Shown here: piece by piece, positions 19,506 to 27,692 of the stretch | Numbering within the stretch: position 1 is the stretch's first letter | How the letters are laid out: the number at the start of each line of letters is the position of its first letter | Source of the DNA: Alphaproteobacteria bacterium | GTDB taxonomy: Bacteria > Pseudomonadota > Alphaproteobacteria > UBA8366 > GCA-2717185 | Reading direction: 5' to 3' | DNA length: 64,000 bases | NCBI GenBank assembly: GCA_012103325.1 | Contig: WLWY01000001.1 | Span: forward strand, 124,001 to 188,000 | Program-made: the position numbers and the translations under genes | The notes under the pieces: model-generated | What the model was told of the DNA's origin: nothing | Seen by the model: the letters and a program-made list of their open reading frames with translations, nothing else | Databases searched by the model: none

Positions 19506-19652
19506 CTAGTCGGCGGTGTCGGCGTCCTTGTTTCTCAGTCGGCACGGCGGCACACGGCCGGCGTCGAGTTCCTGAATAAATCGCTCGAAATCCGCATGAT
19601 TCCGCGGTTCGCGTGGCGGCGGATCGGCATAGCGCGTGACTTGCTTCGCGAT
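19506..19652 (-). CDS. Possible 48-residue small protein with ATC start
   Basis: The frame reads IAKQVTRYADPPPREPRNHADFERFIQELDAGRVPPC and ends KDADTAD. It looks protein-like and has AAAGGA seven bases before an ATC, but there is no ATG, GTG or TTG between the upstream stop and this point. It lies 57 bases upstream of hyuA on the same strand. It could be a decayed gene, a small gene with a rare start, or chance. No family recognised. Confidence 0.3.
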   Translation of the reverse strand: MAKQVTRYADPPPREPRNHADFERFIQELDAGRVPPCRLRNKDADTAD

Positions 19653-19771
19653 GGCCCTGTCCTTTCAAAACGGCGAAAAGTACAGGGATTGCACCAGAGT
19701 CCGAAGCCTGAAAAACCACCCATTTGGATGACAAATCCAATTTTATTTAAATTTGCGCGGAATTTGCACTA

Positions 19772-20887
19772 TCAGGCGGCAAGCGTAGGCACATGCTTAC
19801 GGAGGAAGGGCAGGAACTGCGGGAACACCTCGTCGGCCACGCGCTCGCCCATGAACGGGTCCTGATGCCCATACCCCTCAAGGATCAGGAGTTCGTGGTT
19901 GTTGACCGCGGAGAGCGATTCCAGCCGTTTGAAGCACATGATGTTGGAGTCGGCGAAGACCCGATTGTCGCGCCCAGTCAGAAACAGCACCGGCGTCGAT
20001 ATGTCCTTCGCGTACCGCAGATAATTGTCCGGCAGCGCCGCGTGCTCGGGCTTACGCGGATACATGCGAACGGCGGTCTTGTCGTTACTGATCATCTTGA
20101 TGACATGCCGGTGATAGTTGAGGCTTGTGCCGCCATATAGGTCGCCGCCCCGTCGGTGCGTGATTTCCGCCAGGTTCTTGTGCTCGTAAAGCGCCGGCCA
20201 GCCCGTGCCCCACATCAGGCTTAGCATGTGGCAGGCCGGGACGTCGCACTCCTGGTGAAACAGGGAAACGGTCTTGCCGAGCAAACGGCCGAGCGACCAG
20301 GGCGGATAGTCGGACCAGTTCGGGCTGACATAGGGCAGATTGAAGATGCGTTCGATCGTGAACGGGAAAACATAGCCTTTGATCACCGACCAGGTCGGCG
20401 GGTTCGGCGTCAGCGCCACCGAGTTGGCGATAACGCTGGTCACGCCTTCCGCCTTTTTGGCGAACAGACTCATGACGAAGGACATGGAGCCTAGGCAATG
20501 GCAGATGACATGGATGCGCTTGCCCGCACCGGCAACCTCGCGGATTTTTTCAAGCGCCAGCGGATGATCGAACAGGGCACAGTCGTCCATGCTGTAGCGA
20601 TGAGGTTCGAGGTTGTAGATGTGCCGGTTGCTCATCCGGAAATCGAACGTAAACACATCGGTCAGCCCCTGTTCATGCAGCCACATCACCAGGTTTTTGT
20701 GCTCGGGCATGATGAACATATCGGAGGACGTGGTCAGGCCATGAATGATCATCACCACGTCGTCGCAATCGGCTTTCCAGAACCGCAGCATATCGAGCGT
20801 CAGCCCATCCTCGGTGAACATGGGATGGTTCGTAACACGCGCTTCCGGGACACCATCGGTCGTGTATAGGGGAACTTCTCGCGTCAT
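19772..20887 (-). CDS. Alpha/beta hydrolase with Cys nucleophile, partner of GMC oxidoreductase
   Basis: A 371-residue alpha/beta hydrolase. The oxyanion region is DDVVMIIHGLTTSSDMF, and the nucleophile elbow reads ICHCLGSMS, with Cys131 where most esterases have Ser, as in PHA synthases. The acid is near LFLTGRDNRVF and the His in LEGYGHQDPFMGE. The ATG at 20887-20885 overlaps the GMC stop (ATGA), so the two are translated together; in some bacteria I believe similar domains occur as a single polypeptide, which would need a database check. A role in sterol-like or polyester metabolism is inference. Confidence 0.82.
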   Translation of the reverse strand: MTREVPLYTTDGVPEARVTNHPMFTEDGLTLDMLRFWKADCDDVVMIIHGLTTSSDMFIMPEHKNLVMWLHEQGLTDVFTFDFRMSNRHIYNLEPHRYSMDDCALFDHPLALEKIREVAGAGKRIHVICHCLGSMSFVMSLFAKKAEGVTSVIANSVALTPNPPTWSVIKGYVFPFTIERIFNLPYVSPNWSDYPPWSLGRLLGKTVSLFHQECDVPACHMLSLMWGTGWPALYEHKNLAEITHRRGGDLYGGTSLNYHRHVIKMISNDKTAVRMYPRKPEHAALPDNYLRYAKDISTPVLFLTGRDNRVFADSNIMCFKRLESLSAVNNHELLILEGYGHQDPFMGERVADEVFPQFLPFLRKHVPTLAA

Positions 20888-22491
20888 GTTTCGACTCCCT
20901 GTGTGCCGTGGATCATCCCTTGCGCGATGTGCTCGGCAAGCGCGGCAATCGTGCGGGACGGATTGAGGCCGATCGCCTTTGGGAAAACAGCGCCGTCGGC
21001 GACATACAGCCCGTCGTAACCGTAGACTCGCCCGTTGCCATCGACGACGCCCGTCGCAGGATCGTCGCTCATCGCACAGCCGCCCAATGGATGCGGCGTG
21101 ATGAGGTCGCGCATCCATCGCCAGTAGAGCGGTTCGACCGGCGTCCCGCCCGTGGCAGCAGAGAGCTCCTTGTGCATATCGACCATCGCATTGATGACCG
21201 CTTCGGAATCGCGGATATCCCAGTCGAGCTTGATCTTCTTGCTGCCGAACGGATTCCACCAGTCCTTCCCCAAATAGAGCCGTCCGTCGGAAGCGTCGAT
21301 GGATTGACCGAACCAGGGCATGATCGCGTCCAGAGGGTCGCGGTTTCGCGCCGACTTTGCGATCCGCGCGAACAGCTTGCCGATTATCCCGCCGCCGGAC
21401 AGTTTCCGGGAGACCTCTTCTACCGTGCCGCCCAGAACATCGGGGAACCCACCATCTTCGACGAAGAACCGGTTGCCGTTTTTGCTGCCGTCCAGAAAAT
21501 CGATGGCGCAGGTGATAGTCGGGCCAACCGTCGGCGATATTCTCCGGTCCCAGTAAATCGCCGGCGTCAGGAAGTCGCCGTTGGAGCTCCAGCCATATCC
21601 CAGCTTGTTCGATATGCCGGGCAAGGTGCGGTAAATATCCCGGCAGCGCAGCAGCAATTCCGTCGATCCCAGCGATCCCGCCGCCAGGACGACCTGATCC
21701 GCGGTCACGCTATCCGGGATGAGGCGGCCATCCTCGATCCGTTCAAATCGAACGCGGTAGCCTCCGCTGTCAATCGTTTCGAGCGACCGGACAATATGGT
21801 TCGCTCGGACTTCCGCACCGGCATTCCGCGCCGCCGCCAGATAGTTCAAATCGAGCGTATTCTTGGCTTGAACCCGGCAACCGATATCGCAATAGCCGCA
21901 ATGAATGCAGGTCCCTTGCGTGACCCCGTGTTCATTGGTCCACGATTTCGAGTTGGCCTCGTTATGAGGGTCTGGCCCGTCTCCCTGAAAATCTTTGTTG
22001 AAGGTCACCGCCAAGGGAAGCTTGCGGAAGCGGTCGCCGTGCCCGGTCTTCTGTGCCCCCTCGCGCATCAGTTTGAAGCGTTCGGTCAGCTGATTGTCCG
22101 GGGTTTTCTCAACGCCCAGCATCTTGCCCGCGGTTTCGTAATGGGGCTTCAGCGCCTTGTAGTTGATCGCCGCAGGCCAACCCGTTTCGAAAACGAACGG
22201 CTCCGCCTCGACGGACACATTGGCGTAGATCAGGGAACCGCCGCCAACCGCTGCCCCCTGAACGACCGTCATATCCCCGAAATAGCGGAGGTCGATCCAG
22301 CCATTCTGCCTTTCGGGTTCGTCGTCATCCCAGATCCAGGCATCGTCCGGGCCACGGGGATAGCTATCCGGCGTCCACTCCCGTCCCCGCTCTAGGACCA
22401 GGACCTTGCGGCCGGCCTGCGCCAGCCGGCAGGCAGTGACCGCCCCTCCAAACCCCGACCCGACGACAATGACGTCGAAACTGTTCGCCAT
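20884..22491 (-). CDS. GMC oxidoreductase, cholesterol-oxidase-like
   Basis: A 535-residue FAD enzyme of the glucose-methanol-choline family. The dinucleotide motif is VIVVGSGFGGAVTACRLAQAGRKVLVLERG. The Cys-rich segment GTCIHCGYCDIGCRVQAKNTLDLNYLAAA and the ending HPLGGCAMSDDPATGVVDGNGRVYGYDGLYVADGAVFPKAIGLNPSRTIAALAEHIA match the ChoD/cholesterol oxidase-like subgroup. There is no signal peptide, so it is probably cytoplasmic. It would oxidise an alcohol, possibly a sterol or long-chain alcohol. Third of four genes in its operon. Confidence 0.88.
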   Translation of the reverse strand: MANSFDVIVVGSGFGGAVTACRLAQAGRKVLVLERGREWTPDSYPRGPDDAWIWDDDEPERQNGWIDLRYFGDMTVVQGAAVGGGSLIYANVSVEAEPFVFETGWPAAINYKALKPHYETAGKMLGVEKTPDNQLTERFKLMREGAQKTGHGDRFRKLPLAVTFNKDFQGDGPDPHNEANSKSWTNEHGVTQGTCIHCGYCDIGCRVQAKNTLDLNYLAAARNAGAEVRANHIVRSLETIDSGGYRVRFERIEDGRLIPDSVTADQVVLAAGSLGSTELLLRCRDIYRTLPGISNKLGYGWSSNGDFLTPAIYWDRRISPTVGPTITCAIDFLDGSKNGNRFFVEDGGFPDVLGGTVEEVSRKLSGGGIIGKLFARIAKSARNRDPLDAIMPWFGQSIDASDGRLYLGKDWWNPFGSKKIKLDWDIRDSEAVINAMVDMHKELSAATGGTPVEPLYWRWMRDLITPHPLGGCAMSDDPATGVVDGNGRVYGYDGLYVADGAVFPKAIGLNPSRTIAALAEHIAQGMIHGTQGVET

Positions 22492-22529
22492 GATCCGCCT
22501 TACCCCACGATCTTTTGCATCGGTTTATG

Positions 22530-23126
22530 TTAAAATTCGGGGCCGTAGATGTCCCACAATTCTCCCATGAAGAAGGATCCGAACTTAGCCACGGCAGCGG
22601 CTTGCGCCGCCTTGGATTTCGTCCCCGTCACTTTGATCGTCGACATCAGCCGCAGGAAGTCCCCCATATCGAGGCGCAAGACACCGGCGCCGGCAACCGA
22701 GCCACTGGCATCCTTACCTTTGTGCAAGGTGGTGTAGAGGGTCGTCGTATCCGACCACAGATCGAAACCGAAATCGTCGCGGACATGCTTCTTCCCCGCT
22801 AGATAATAAGGCTCCTTACCCGCCATGAAGGCAAGTTCGTAGACCATGTATTTGAGGTTCGGTTCGCCCGACGGGGAAAACAGGTTGAAAATGCCGCTTT
22901 TCGCTTTCATTCCTTCGCCGAGCGGCGGGAAGTCGATCGACCCTGTGAGGCTACCCTGATGCTTGGGCTGAGCAATGAATTTATCCAAATCCGCGATCTT
23001 GACCGACGCATTCATGGTCAACGCGGTGCCGTGGGCTTCGCCCGCGTCCGCGCCCTTTTCGGGGTCGGTCTGTCCAAGTGCGAAAGCGCCCGCCATGGTC
23101 TCGTCGAAGGTAATACCGATAGGCAT
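22530..23126 (-). CDS. Uncharacterised 198-residue protein of the GMC operon
   Basis: I do not recognise a named domain. The start MPIGITFDETMAGAFALGQTDPEKG follows AAGGAG. The beta-rich sequence (MNASVKIADLDKFIAQPKHQGSLTGSIDF and GIFNLFSPSGEPNLKYMVYELAFM) looks like a soluble beta-sandwich and has no signal peptide. It is tightly spaced between the PhoD-like gene (11 bases) and the GMC gene (38 bases), so it probably forms a complex with, or assists, the flavoenzyme. Confidence 0.75.
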   Translation of the reverse strand: MPIGITFDETMAGAFALGQTDPEKGADAGEAHGTALTMNASVKIADLDKFIAQPKHQGSLTGSIDFPPLGEGMKAKSGIFNLFSPSGEPNLKYMVYELAFMAGKEPYYLAGKKHVRDDFGFDLWSDTTTLYTTLHKGKDASGSVAGAGVLRLDMGDFLRLMSTIKVTGTKSKAAQAAAVAKFGSFFMGELWDIYGPEF

Positions 23127-23137
23127 GGTTCAGCTCC

Positions 23138-24841
23138 TTACCACCCGGGTGCAAGTTGGAAGTCGGCAGTGATTGGCTTACCAACGGCCTGGCCCAGCCA
23201 ATTCTTTTTGCGGATAACTTCACCCTCGCTGTTCATCGCCGTCACCGTCAACTTATGCGTCGCCTTGTCCACATCGAGGCGGCAGAAATTATCCTCCTGC
23301 GTAAAATTCCAGGCACGGTAGTCCATCGTGTGATTGGCATCGATCTGGAAGGTGTCGGCTTGATCCTTCGCCTTCGAATCGTGGACGTAATTGGACGGCT
23401 CCCCGTCGGCAAAGAAGAATGGCCAATAAAACGCCGATGAGGTGACAGAGAACGCTTTTATCCCACGCGCCTTGTCGGAGCCGGCGAACTCCATCGCCGC
23501 GACGTTGGAGCAATGAATGTCACCCGCCAGGAACACCACATTCTGGATCCCATTTTTGATAATACAGCTCAAGATCGCCCGGCGCGTTTCCGGGAAAGCC
23601 GGCCAGGAATCGCTCTTCTCTTTCCATTTGGCCTTCTTCTCGTCCGACGTATCTCGGTCTCCGCGCCCTTCCCGCGCGCCCATCGGATTCGGCGCGAAGA
23701 CGCTGGGAGTTACCACAAATTTTGGCGCATTGCCGCGTTTCTGCTGTTGCAAGACCAGCCAGCGCAAGAGGCGATCCAACTGCGAGGGCTCCTCACCGCC
23801 TATCGTCGGGCGGCCCAGCAGATGGTTGTCGCCAAGGTTATCGCGAGTGTCCTCCATGAATTGCTGCGTGCGGGTGTCGAGAACGAAAAACGGATAGCCG
23901 TTGCACTCGAAGAAATAGTAAAGGCGCTGCTGGAATGTCCTCGGCGAATGGCTCCACTGATAACTCATGTAAGCGCCAATTGCGAAGTTGAACAGGCGGC
24001 GCTTTTCCTGAGTGGCGATGCGATCCTGGGTCCAGTTGTCTTCGATTTCGTGGTCGTCGAGGACCATATAGGTGGGCACCTGGCGCAAGAGCCGGCGCAT
24101 GTTTCGGGAACCGAAGGCCTCGAGATAACGTTCCTGGAATTCCTCGAACGTATCGGCCAAACCGATCGGAACGAAACGGTTCAAAAGGTCGGCGTAAATT
24201 TGATCGCCCACCATCAGAACGAAATCCGCGGGCCGCGCCGATCCGGCGGCGCCGTTGCCGTCCGCCTCCTGCTTGAGCGGACCGAATATTTCATCCGCTT
24301 CCTTGATCTTGCCCAGCAAGCCGGGATAACGGCATGAGCCGAGAATAAAATTCAAGTCGCCCGGTCCGTCGCTCGCCGTTGCGAAGGTGCGAAACGTCGC
24401 GACCGACCGGCTATCGCGGAGCTCCATCAAATCGTCAAGCCATACGCTCGCTTCCGGAAGCCTGTCCGAGAGTACGCCGCTTTCGACGTTCTGGTCGTCG
24501 GCGAATGGGTCATCGATACTAAGCGTTCCGACACGGGCGGTATAAACCGTGCTTGGCTTCAGCTTCTGCGAGGTACGCCCGGGCTTGATGCAATCGCCTT
24601 CGCCCAAGGAGAACGTGCCCGTCCTGTCATACTTCCGGTGTAGCCGGAAATAATAGACCTCGGGCTTGGCAATGGGCTTGCCGTCAGCTTCGATCAACGC
24701 AACGATCCCGACGGTGCGCCGGTTGGAGTGCAGATAGGCGCCCTTATCGTCGGGGTCTGCCCCTCTGATCCAGATGCGGCACGATGTATCTGTCGTATGC
24801 CCGACGATGGGCCCGAGACCCGGCTCTCTGAGTGAAGTCAT
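23138..24841 (-). CDS. PhoD-like metallophosphatase
   Basis: A 567-residue PhoD-type metallophosphoesterase. The metal motifs are MVGDQIYADLLNRF, MVLDDHEIEDNWTQDR and FLAGDIHCSNVAAM, with SCRYPG before them. Unlike secreted Bacillus PhoD it has no Tat signal peptide; an N-terminal beta-sandwich-like region (about 1-140) precedes the catalytic part, so it probably acts in the cytoplasm. It is the first gene of the GMC/hydrolase operon. Possible substrates are phosphodiesters or phospholipid headgroups. Confidence 0.87.
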   Translation of the reverse strand: MTSLREPGLGPIVGHTTDTSCRIWIRGADPDDKGAYLHSNRRTVGIVALIEADGKPIAKPEVYYFRLHRKYDRTGTFSLGEGDCIKPGRTSQKLKPSTVYTARVGTLSIDDPFADDQNVESGVLSDRLPEASVWLDDLMELRDSRSVATFRTFATASDGPGDLNFILGSCRYPGLLGKIKEADEIFGPLKQEADGNGAAGSARPADFVLMVGDQIYADLLNRFVPIGLADTFEEFQERYLEAFGSRNMRRLLRQVPTYMVLDDHEIEDNWTQDRIATQEKRRLFNFAIGAYMSYQWSHSPRTFQQRLYYFFECNGYPFFVLDTRTQQFMEDTRDNLGDNHLLGRPTIGGEEPSQLDRLLRWLVLQQQKRGNAPKFVVTPSVFAPNPMGAREGRGDRDTSDEKKAKWKEKSDSWPAFPETRRAILSCIIKNGIQNVVFLAGDIHCSNVAAMEFAGSDKARGIKAFSVTSSAFYWPFFFADGEPSNYVHDSKAKDQADTFQIDANHTMDYRAWNFTQEDNFCRLDVDKATHKLTVTAMNSEGEVIRKKNWLGQAVGKPITADFQLAPGW

Positions 24842-25157
24842 TGAACACCCCCTTTATCCGATGCGACCGAATGCGATTTGCGGGCGCTGACTTTCTGACA
24901 GCAATGCATTTTCGGATCACTCTAAACCCATTCGCAAAGCAACTCATAGCGCCAATTTCTCGCCGTTTGATTGAAGTTCTGTCACCAATCCCGCAATGAT
25001 ATTTTGAATAACTATAAGGCAACAATGAGGCGAAACTATTCGTCATATCCGCCACGTCGAAGTGCGGAACGACGTCGACGAAGGTTTCAATTCGATGGGT
25101 ATTTCTCCATAGTTTTAGAAATGACAGAACGAAAAATTCAAAGAAAGGGTGGTTCTA
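24842..25157. other. Divergent intergenic region, AT-rich
   Basis: About 315 bases between the PhoD-like operon and the cupin gene. It should contain both promoters. No gene or clear palindrome was seen. Confidence 0.5.
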
Positions 25158-25435
25158 TGGACGAAGGCACGTTCCGAGAGGCGTTAAAGCGCGACGGGTT
25201 TGGCACGGTCGACGTTGTTGAATGGGAAGCCGGAAGAATCTCCAAGAGCCATGCCCATGATTTCGACGTGTCCGGCATGTTGCTTGAAGGTGCGATGACC
25301 GTGACGACGGATTCCGCCGCGATGGCATGTCAGCCGGGCGATACGTTCACGGTCGCGGCGGACACACCGCATACCGAAGCGGTCGGTCCGAACGGCGCAC
25401 GCGTCCTGATCGGTCGAAAGGCGACAACGACTTGA
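25158..25435 (+). CDS. Small cupin domain protein
   Basis: A 92-residue single cupin barrel: EWEAGRISKSHAHDFDVSGMLLEGAMTV carries the first cupin motif (His residues of SHAHDFDVSG and the Glu) and CQPGDTFTVAADTPHTEAVGPNGARVLIGR the second (PGDxFxxxxxxPH). It binds a metal and could be an enzyme or ligand sensor. ATG 25158 follows AAAGGGTGG. The TGA overlaps the start of the thioesterase gene. Confidence 0.85.
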
Positions 25436-25881
25436 ACGACATAAACCAAAAGAGCCCCACCGTGAGCGAAGCGCCGCCGCCCCCGCTGGAAGGCTATACG
25501 ATCTATGACCCGATCGATCCGTTCGAGAACGTCGCGGGGCCGTTTTTCTGGAAAGAGCGCCCGGGCGGCGGCCATCACTTCGTCCTCCAGACGGAGGCGC
25601 GGCACTGCAATCGGCACGGCATCGTGCATGGCGGGCTGATGATGACGATGATCGATCTCACCATGGTGGTGACCGCGAAGGCGCATGAGACGGAACAGCT
25701 GGTCACGGTATCGCTCAATTCCGAATTCATCGCCGCCGGCCAGACAGGCGAAATCGTCGAGGCCGAGGGAGAAATCGTGCGCCGTACGCGTAGCCTCGCC
25801 TTCGTGCGCGGCCGGGTCTTCGTCGGCGACCGGACCTTGCTGACCGCCAGCGCCGTACTGAAGCCGCTGAAACCGAGATAA
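25432..25881 (+). CDS. PaaI-type acyl-CoA thioesterase
   Basis: A hotdog-fold thioesterase of about 149 residues. ARHCNRHGIVHGGLMMTMIDLTM contains the family HGG with the catalytic Asp on the following helix, and TVSLNSEFIAAGQTGEIVEAEGEIVRRTRSLAFVRGRVFVGDR is the characteristic second half. Starts: TTG 25432 overlaps the cupin stop (TTGA) and has AAGG upstream; GTG 25462 is an alternative. It would release free acids from CoA thioesters and so remove dead-end acyl-CoAs. Confidence 0.85.
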   Translation: MNDINQKSPTVSEAPPPPLEGYTIYDPIDPFENVAGPFFWKERPGGGHHFVLQTEARHCNRHGIVHGGLMMTMIDLTMVVTAKAHETEQLVTVSLNSEFIAAGQTGEIVEAEGEIVRRTRSLAFVRGRVFVGDRTLLTASAVLKPLKPR

Positions 25882-25896
25882 CAGGAGGAAACGACC

Positions 25897-26676
25897 ATAG
25901 CCTTGAAAAACAACACGGTTTTGGTGACGGGCGCGGGCAACGGCATCGGCGCAGCCATCGCGAATGCCATGGCGGAGGCAGGGGCCGATGTGATCGCGGC
26001 CGATATCGACGAGACCTCGGCCAAGGCCAGCGCCGAGGCGGCCGCCACGCATGGCGGAAGGACCCTGGCGCTGCAAGCGGATTGCGGCGACGTGGCCAGT
26101 ATCGACGCCATGGTCGACAGCGCCGTCGCGACATTCGGCAAGCTGGATGTCATCGTCAACAATGCGGGCGTGACCCGGGCCGCTTACATCATGGATTTGA
26201 CCGAGGAAGACTGGGACCGCATGCACCGGGTCAACGCCAAGGGCGTGTTCTTCTGCCTGCAGCGCGCGGCGCGGCAGATGATCGACCAAGGGGGCGGACG
26301 CATTGTCAATATCGCCTCGATTGCCGGACGCGGCTTCAAGGGCACCTCGAATGCGGCCTATGCGGCCAGCAAGGGCGCGGTGATCGCGCTTACGAAGACC
26401 GCGGCGCAGCAACTCGGTCCGCACAACATCAATGTGAACGCGGTCTGTCCCGGCGTCACCCTGACGCCGCTCGTCGACAAGATGCTGATCGACCGCGCCG
26501 AGCAGGAAAACACGACCGTCGAGGATGTGCTCGCGGACCTGTCCCGCCCGATTCCCATTGGACGCCCCAATACGCCGGAAGATATCGCCGCACTGGCCGT
26601 CTTCCTCGCCGGACCCGGCGCGCGGAACATCACGGGGCAGGCGTATAATGTGGATGGCGGATTGATAACGAGCTAA
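25897..26676 (+). CDS. SDR family oxidoreductase with probable ATA start
   Basis: A classical SDR of about 259 residues: cofactor motif TGAGNGIG, NNAG in VIVNNAGVTRAAY, catalytic Ser in NIASIAG and Tyr/Lys in YAASKGA, ending GQAYNVDGGLITS. An ideal AGGAGG (25883-25888) lies 8 bases before an ATA codon at 25897; the nearest conventional start, TTG 25903, is 14 bases from it. ATA is thus the best-placed start, unless the base is an error for ATG. It acts with the thioesterase or NadC operon neighbours on an unknown alcohol or ketone. Confidence 0.85.
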   Translation: MALKNNTVLVTGAGNGIGAAIANAMAEAGADVIAADIDETSAKASAEAAATHGGRTLALQADCGDVASIDAMVDSAVATFGKLDVIVNNAGVTRAAYIMDLTEEDWDRMHRVNAKGVFFCLQRAARQMIDQGGGRIVNIASIAGRGFKGTSNAAYAASKGAVIALTKTAAQQLGPHNINVNAVCPGVTLTPLVDKMLIDRAEQENTTVEDVLADLSRPIPIGRPNTPEDIAALAVFLAGPGARNITGQAYNVDGGLITS

Positions 26677-26712
26677 ATAGCCAACCGTACAATTGTTACC
26701 AAGGAGCAGACC

Positions 26713-27555
26713 GTGATCGATCCCCGCCTCATCGACGAACTCATCGTCCCGTTTTTGCGCGAAGATATCGGCTTCGTCGACTTGACCTCGACAATCATGA
26801 TCGATGCGGATGCGACCGCCGCCTTCGATGTCAACGCGCGCGAAGACCTCGTGGTCGCCGGCCTCGACGTCGCAATTGCCGTCTTTCAGCGCTGCGAACC
26901 CGGTTGCGAGATCGACGCCCGGGTCGTGGATGGCGACCACGTGCAGTCCGGCACCGTTCTGGCCCGGGTGAGCGGCAAGGCGCGCGGCATTCTGACGGCC
27001 GAGCGGACGGCGCTCAACATTCTGCAGCACCTGTCCGGCGTCGCGTCGCTAACGGCGCAATATGTCGAGGAGATCGAAGGTACGGGCGCGCAGTTGATCG
27101 ATACCCGCAAAACGACCCCGGGCTTGCGCGCGCTGGAAAAGCACGCGGTGCGATGCGGCGGCGGGCGCAACCACCGACTTGGGTTGGATAGCGGCGTGCT
27201 GATCAAGGACAATCATATCGCAGTCACCGGAGGGCTGACCGCGGCCATCGCGCGCGCCAAGGCCGAGGTTCCGACCCTGACCAAGGTCCAGGTCGAATGC
27301 GACACGCTGGATCAAGTCCGGGAGGCCGCGGATGCCGGCGCCGACTCCCTACTGCTCGACAACATGGAGCCGGACATGATGCGGCAGGCGGTTACCATCG
27401 TCGCCGGCCGCATCCCGCTCGAAGCGTCCGGCGGCATCACGCTGGAGAGCATTCGCGCCAAGGCGGAAAGCGGCGTCGATTTCATCTCCACCGGCAAGAT
27501 CACTCAGTCGGCACCCGCCGTAGATATCGGTCTCGACGAAGTGCCGGGCGCCTAG
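26713..27555 (+). CDS. nadC: Nicotinate-nucleotide pyrophosphorylase (quinolinate phosphoribosyltransferase)
   Basis: A 280-residue NadC that makes nicotinate mononucleotide from quinolinate and PRPP in NAD synthesis. Motifs include REDIGFVDLTS, ERTALNILQHLSGVAS, the phosphate-binding IDTRKTTPGLRALEKHAVRCGGGRNHRLGLDSGVLIKDNHI, and VQVECDTLDQ with LLLDNMEP; all are diagnostic. It begins with GTG after AAGGAG. nadA and nadB are not adjacent, unlike many genomes; a catabolic-looking SDR gene precedes it. Confidence 0.96.
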   Translation: MIDPRLIDELIVPFLREDIGFVDLTSTIMIDADATAAFDVNAREDLVVAGLDVAIAVFQRCEPGCEIDARVVDGDHVQSGTVLARVSGKARGILTAERTALNILQHLSGVASLTAQYVEEIEGTGAQLIDTRKTTPGLRALEKHAVRCGGGRNHRLGLDSGVLIKDNHIAVTGGLTAAIARAKAEVPTLTKVQVECDTLDQVREAADAGADSLLLDNMEPDMMRQAVTIVAGRIPLEASGGITLESIRAKAESGVDFISTGKITQSAPAVDIGLDEVPGA

Positions 27556-27628
27556 TGTGATTCAAATAGTTGGTGTGCTGATTCACGCGAAATTCAATCC
27601 TTTGAATTTCACGATCAGGACACTAGGC
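27550..27628. repeat. Nested inverted repeat after nadC
   Basis: Perfect arms GAAATTCAA (27589-27597) and TTGAATTTC (27602-27610) form an inner hairpin, flanked by outer 9-base arms GCCTAGTGT (27550-27558) and ACACTAGGC (27620-27628). The nadC stop lies in the outer arm. This looks like a small palindromic intergenic element or bidirectional terminator between convergent genes. Confidence 0.6.
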
Positions 27629-27692
27629 CAACTTCACAGGATTAGGCGGTTTTCGGATCGCCAAAGGCGATTCCGACAAACCCCGATCCGGT

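Noticed and set aside
19477-19740. 87-residue minus-strand frame upstream of hyuA
   Set aside because: No start signal, and its second half is basic and low-complexity; the overlapping 48-residue frame looks more protein-like.
19720-19745. TTGGAT / ATCCAA hairpin as a terminator for the GMC operon
   Set aside because: The arms are only six bases and the T-run lies several bases away, so the evidence is too weak for a terminator call.
20908-22395. Plus-strand frame opposite the GMC oxidoreductase
   Set aside because: Antisense shadow; the minus-strand flavoenzyme has all expected motifs.
25330-27030. Minus-strand frame of about 560 codons across the thioesterase, SDR and nadC genes
   Set aside because: It crosses three confirmed plus-strand genes and shows no motif.
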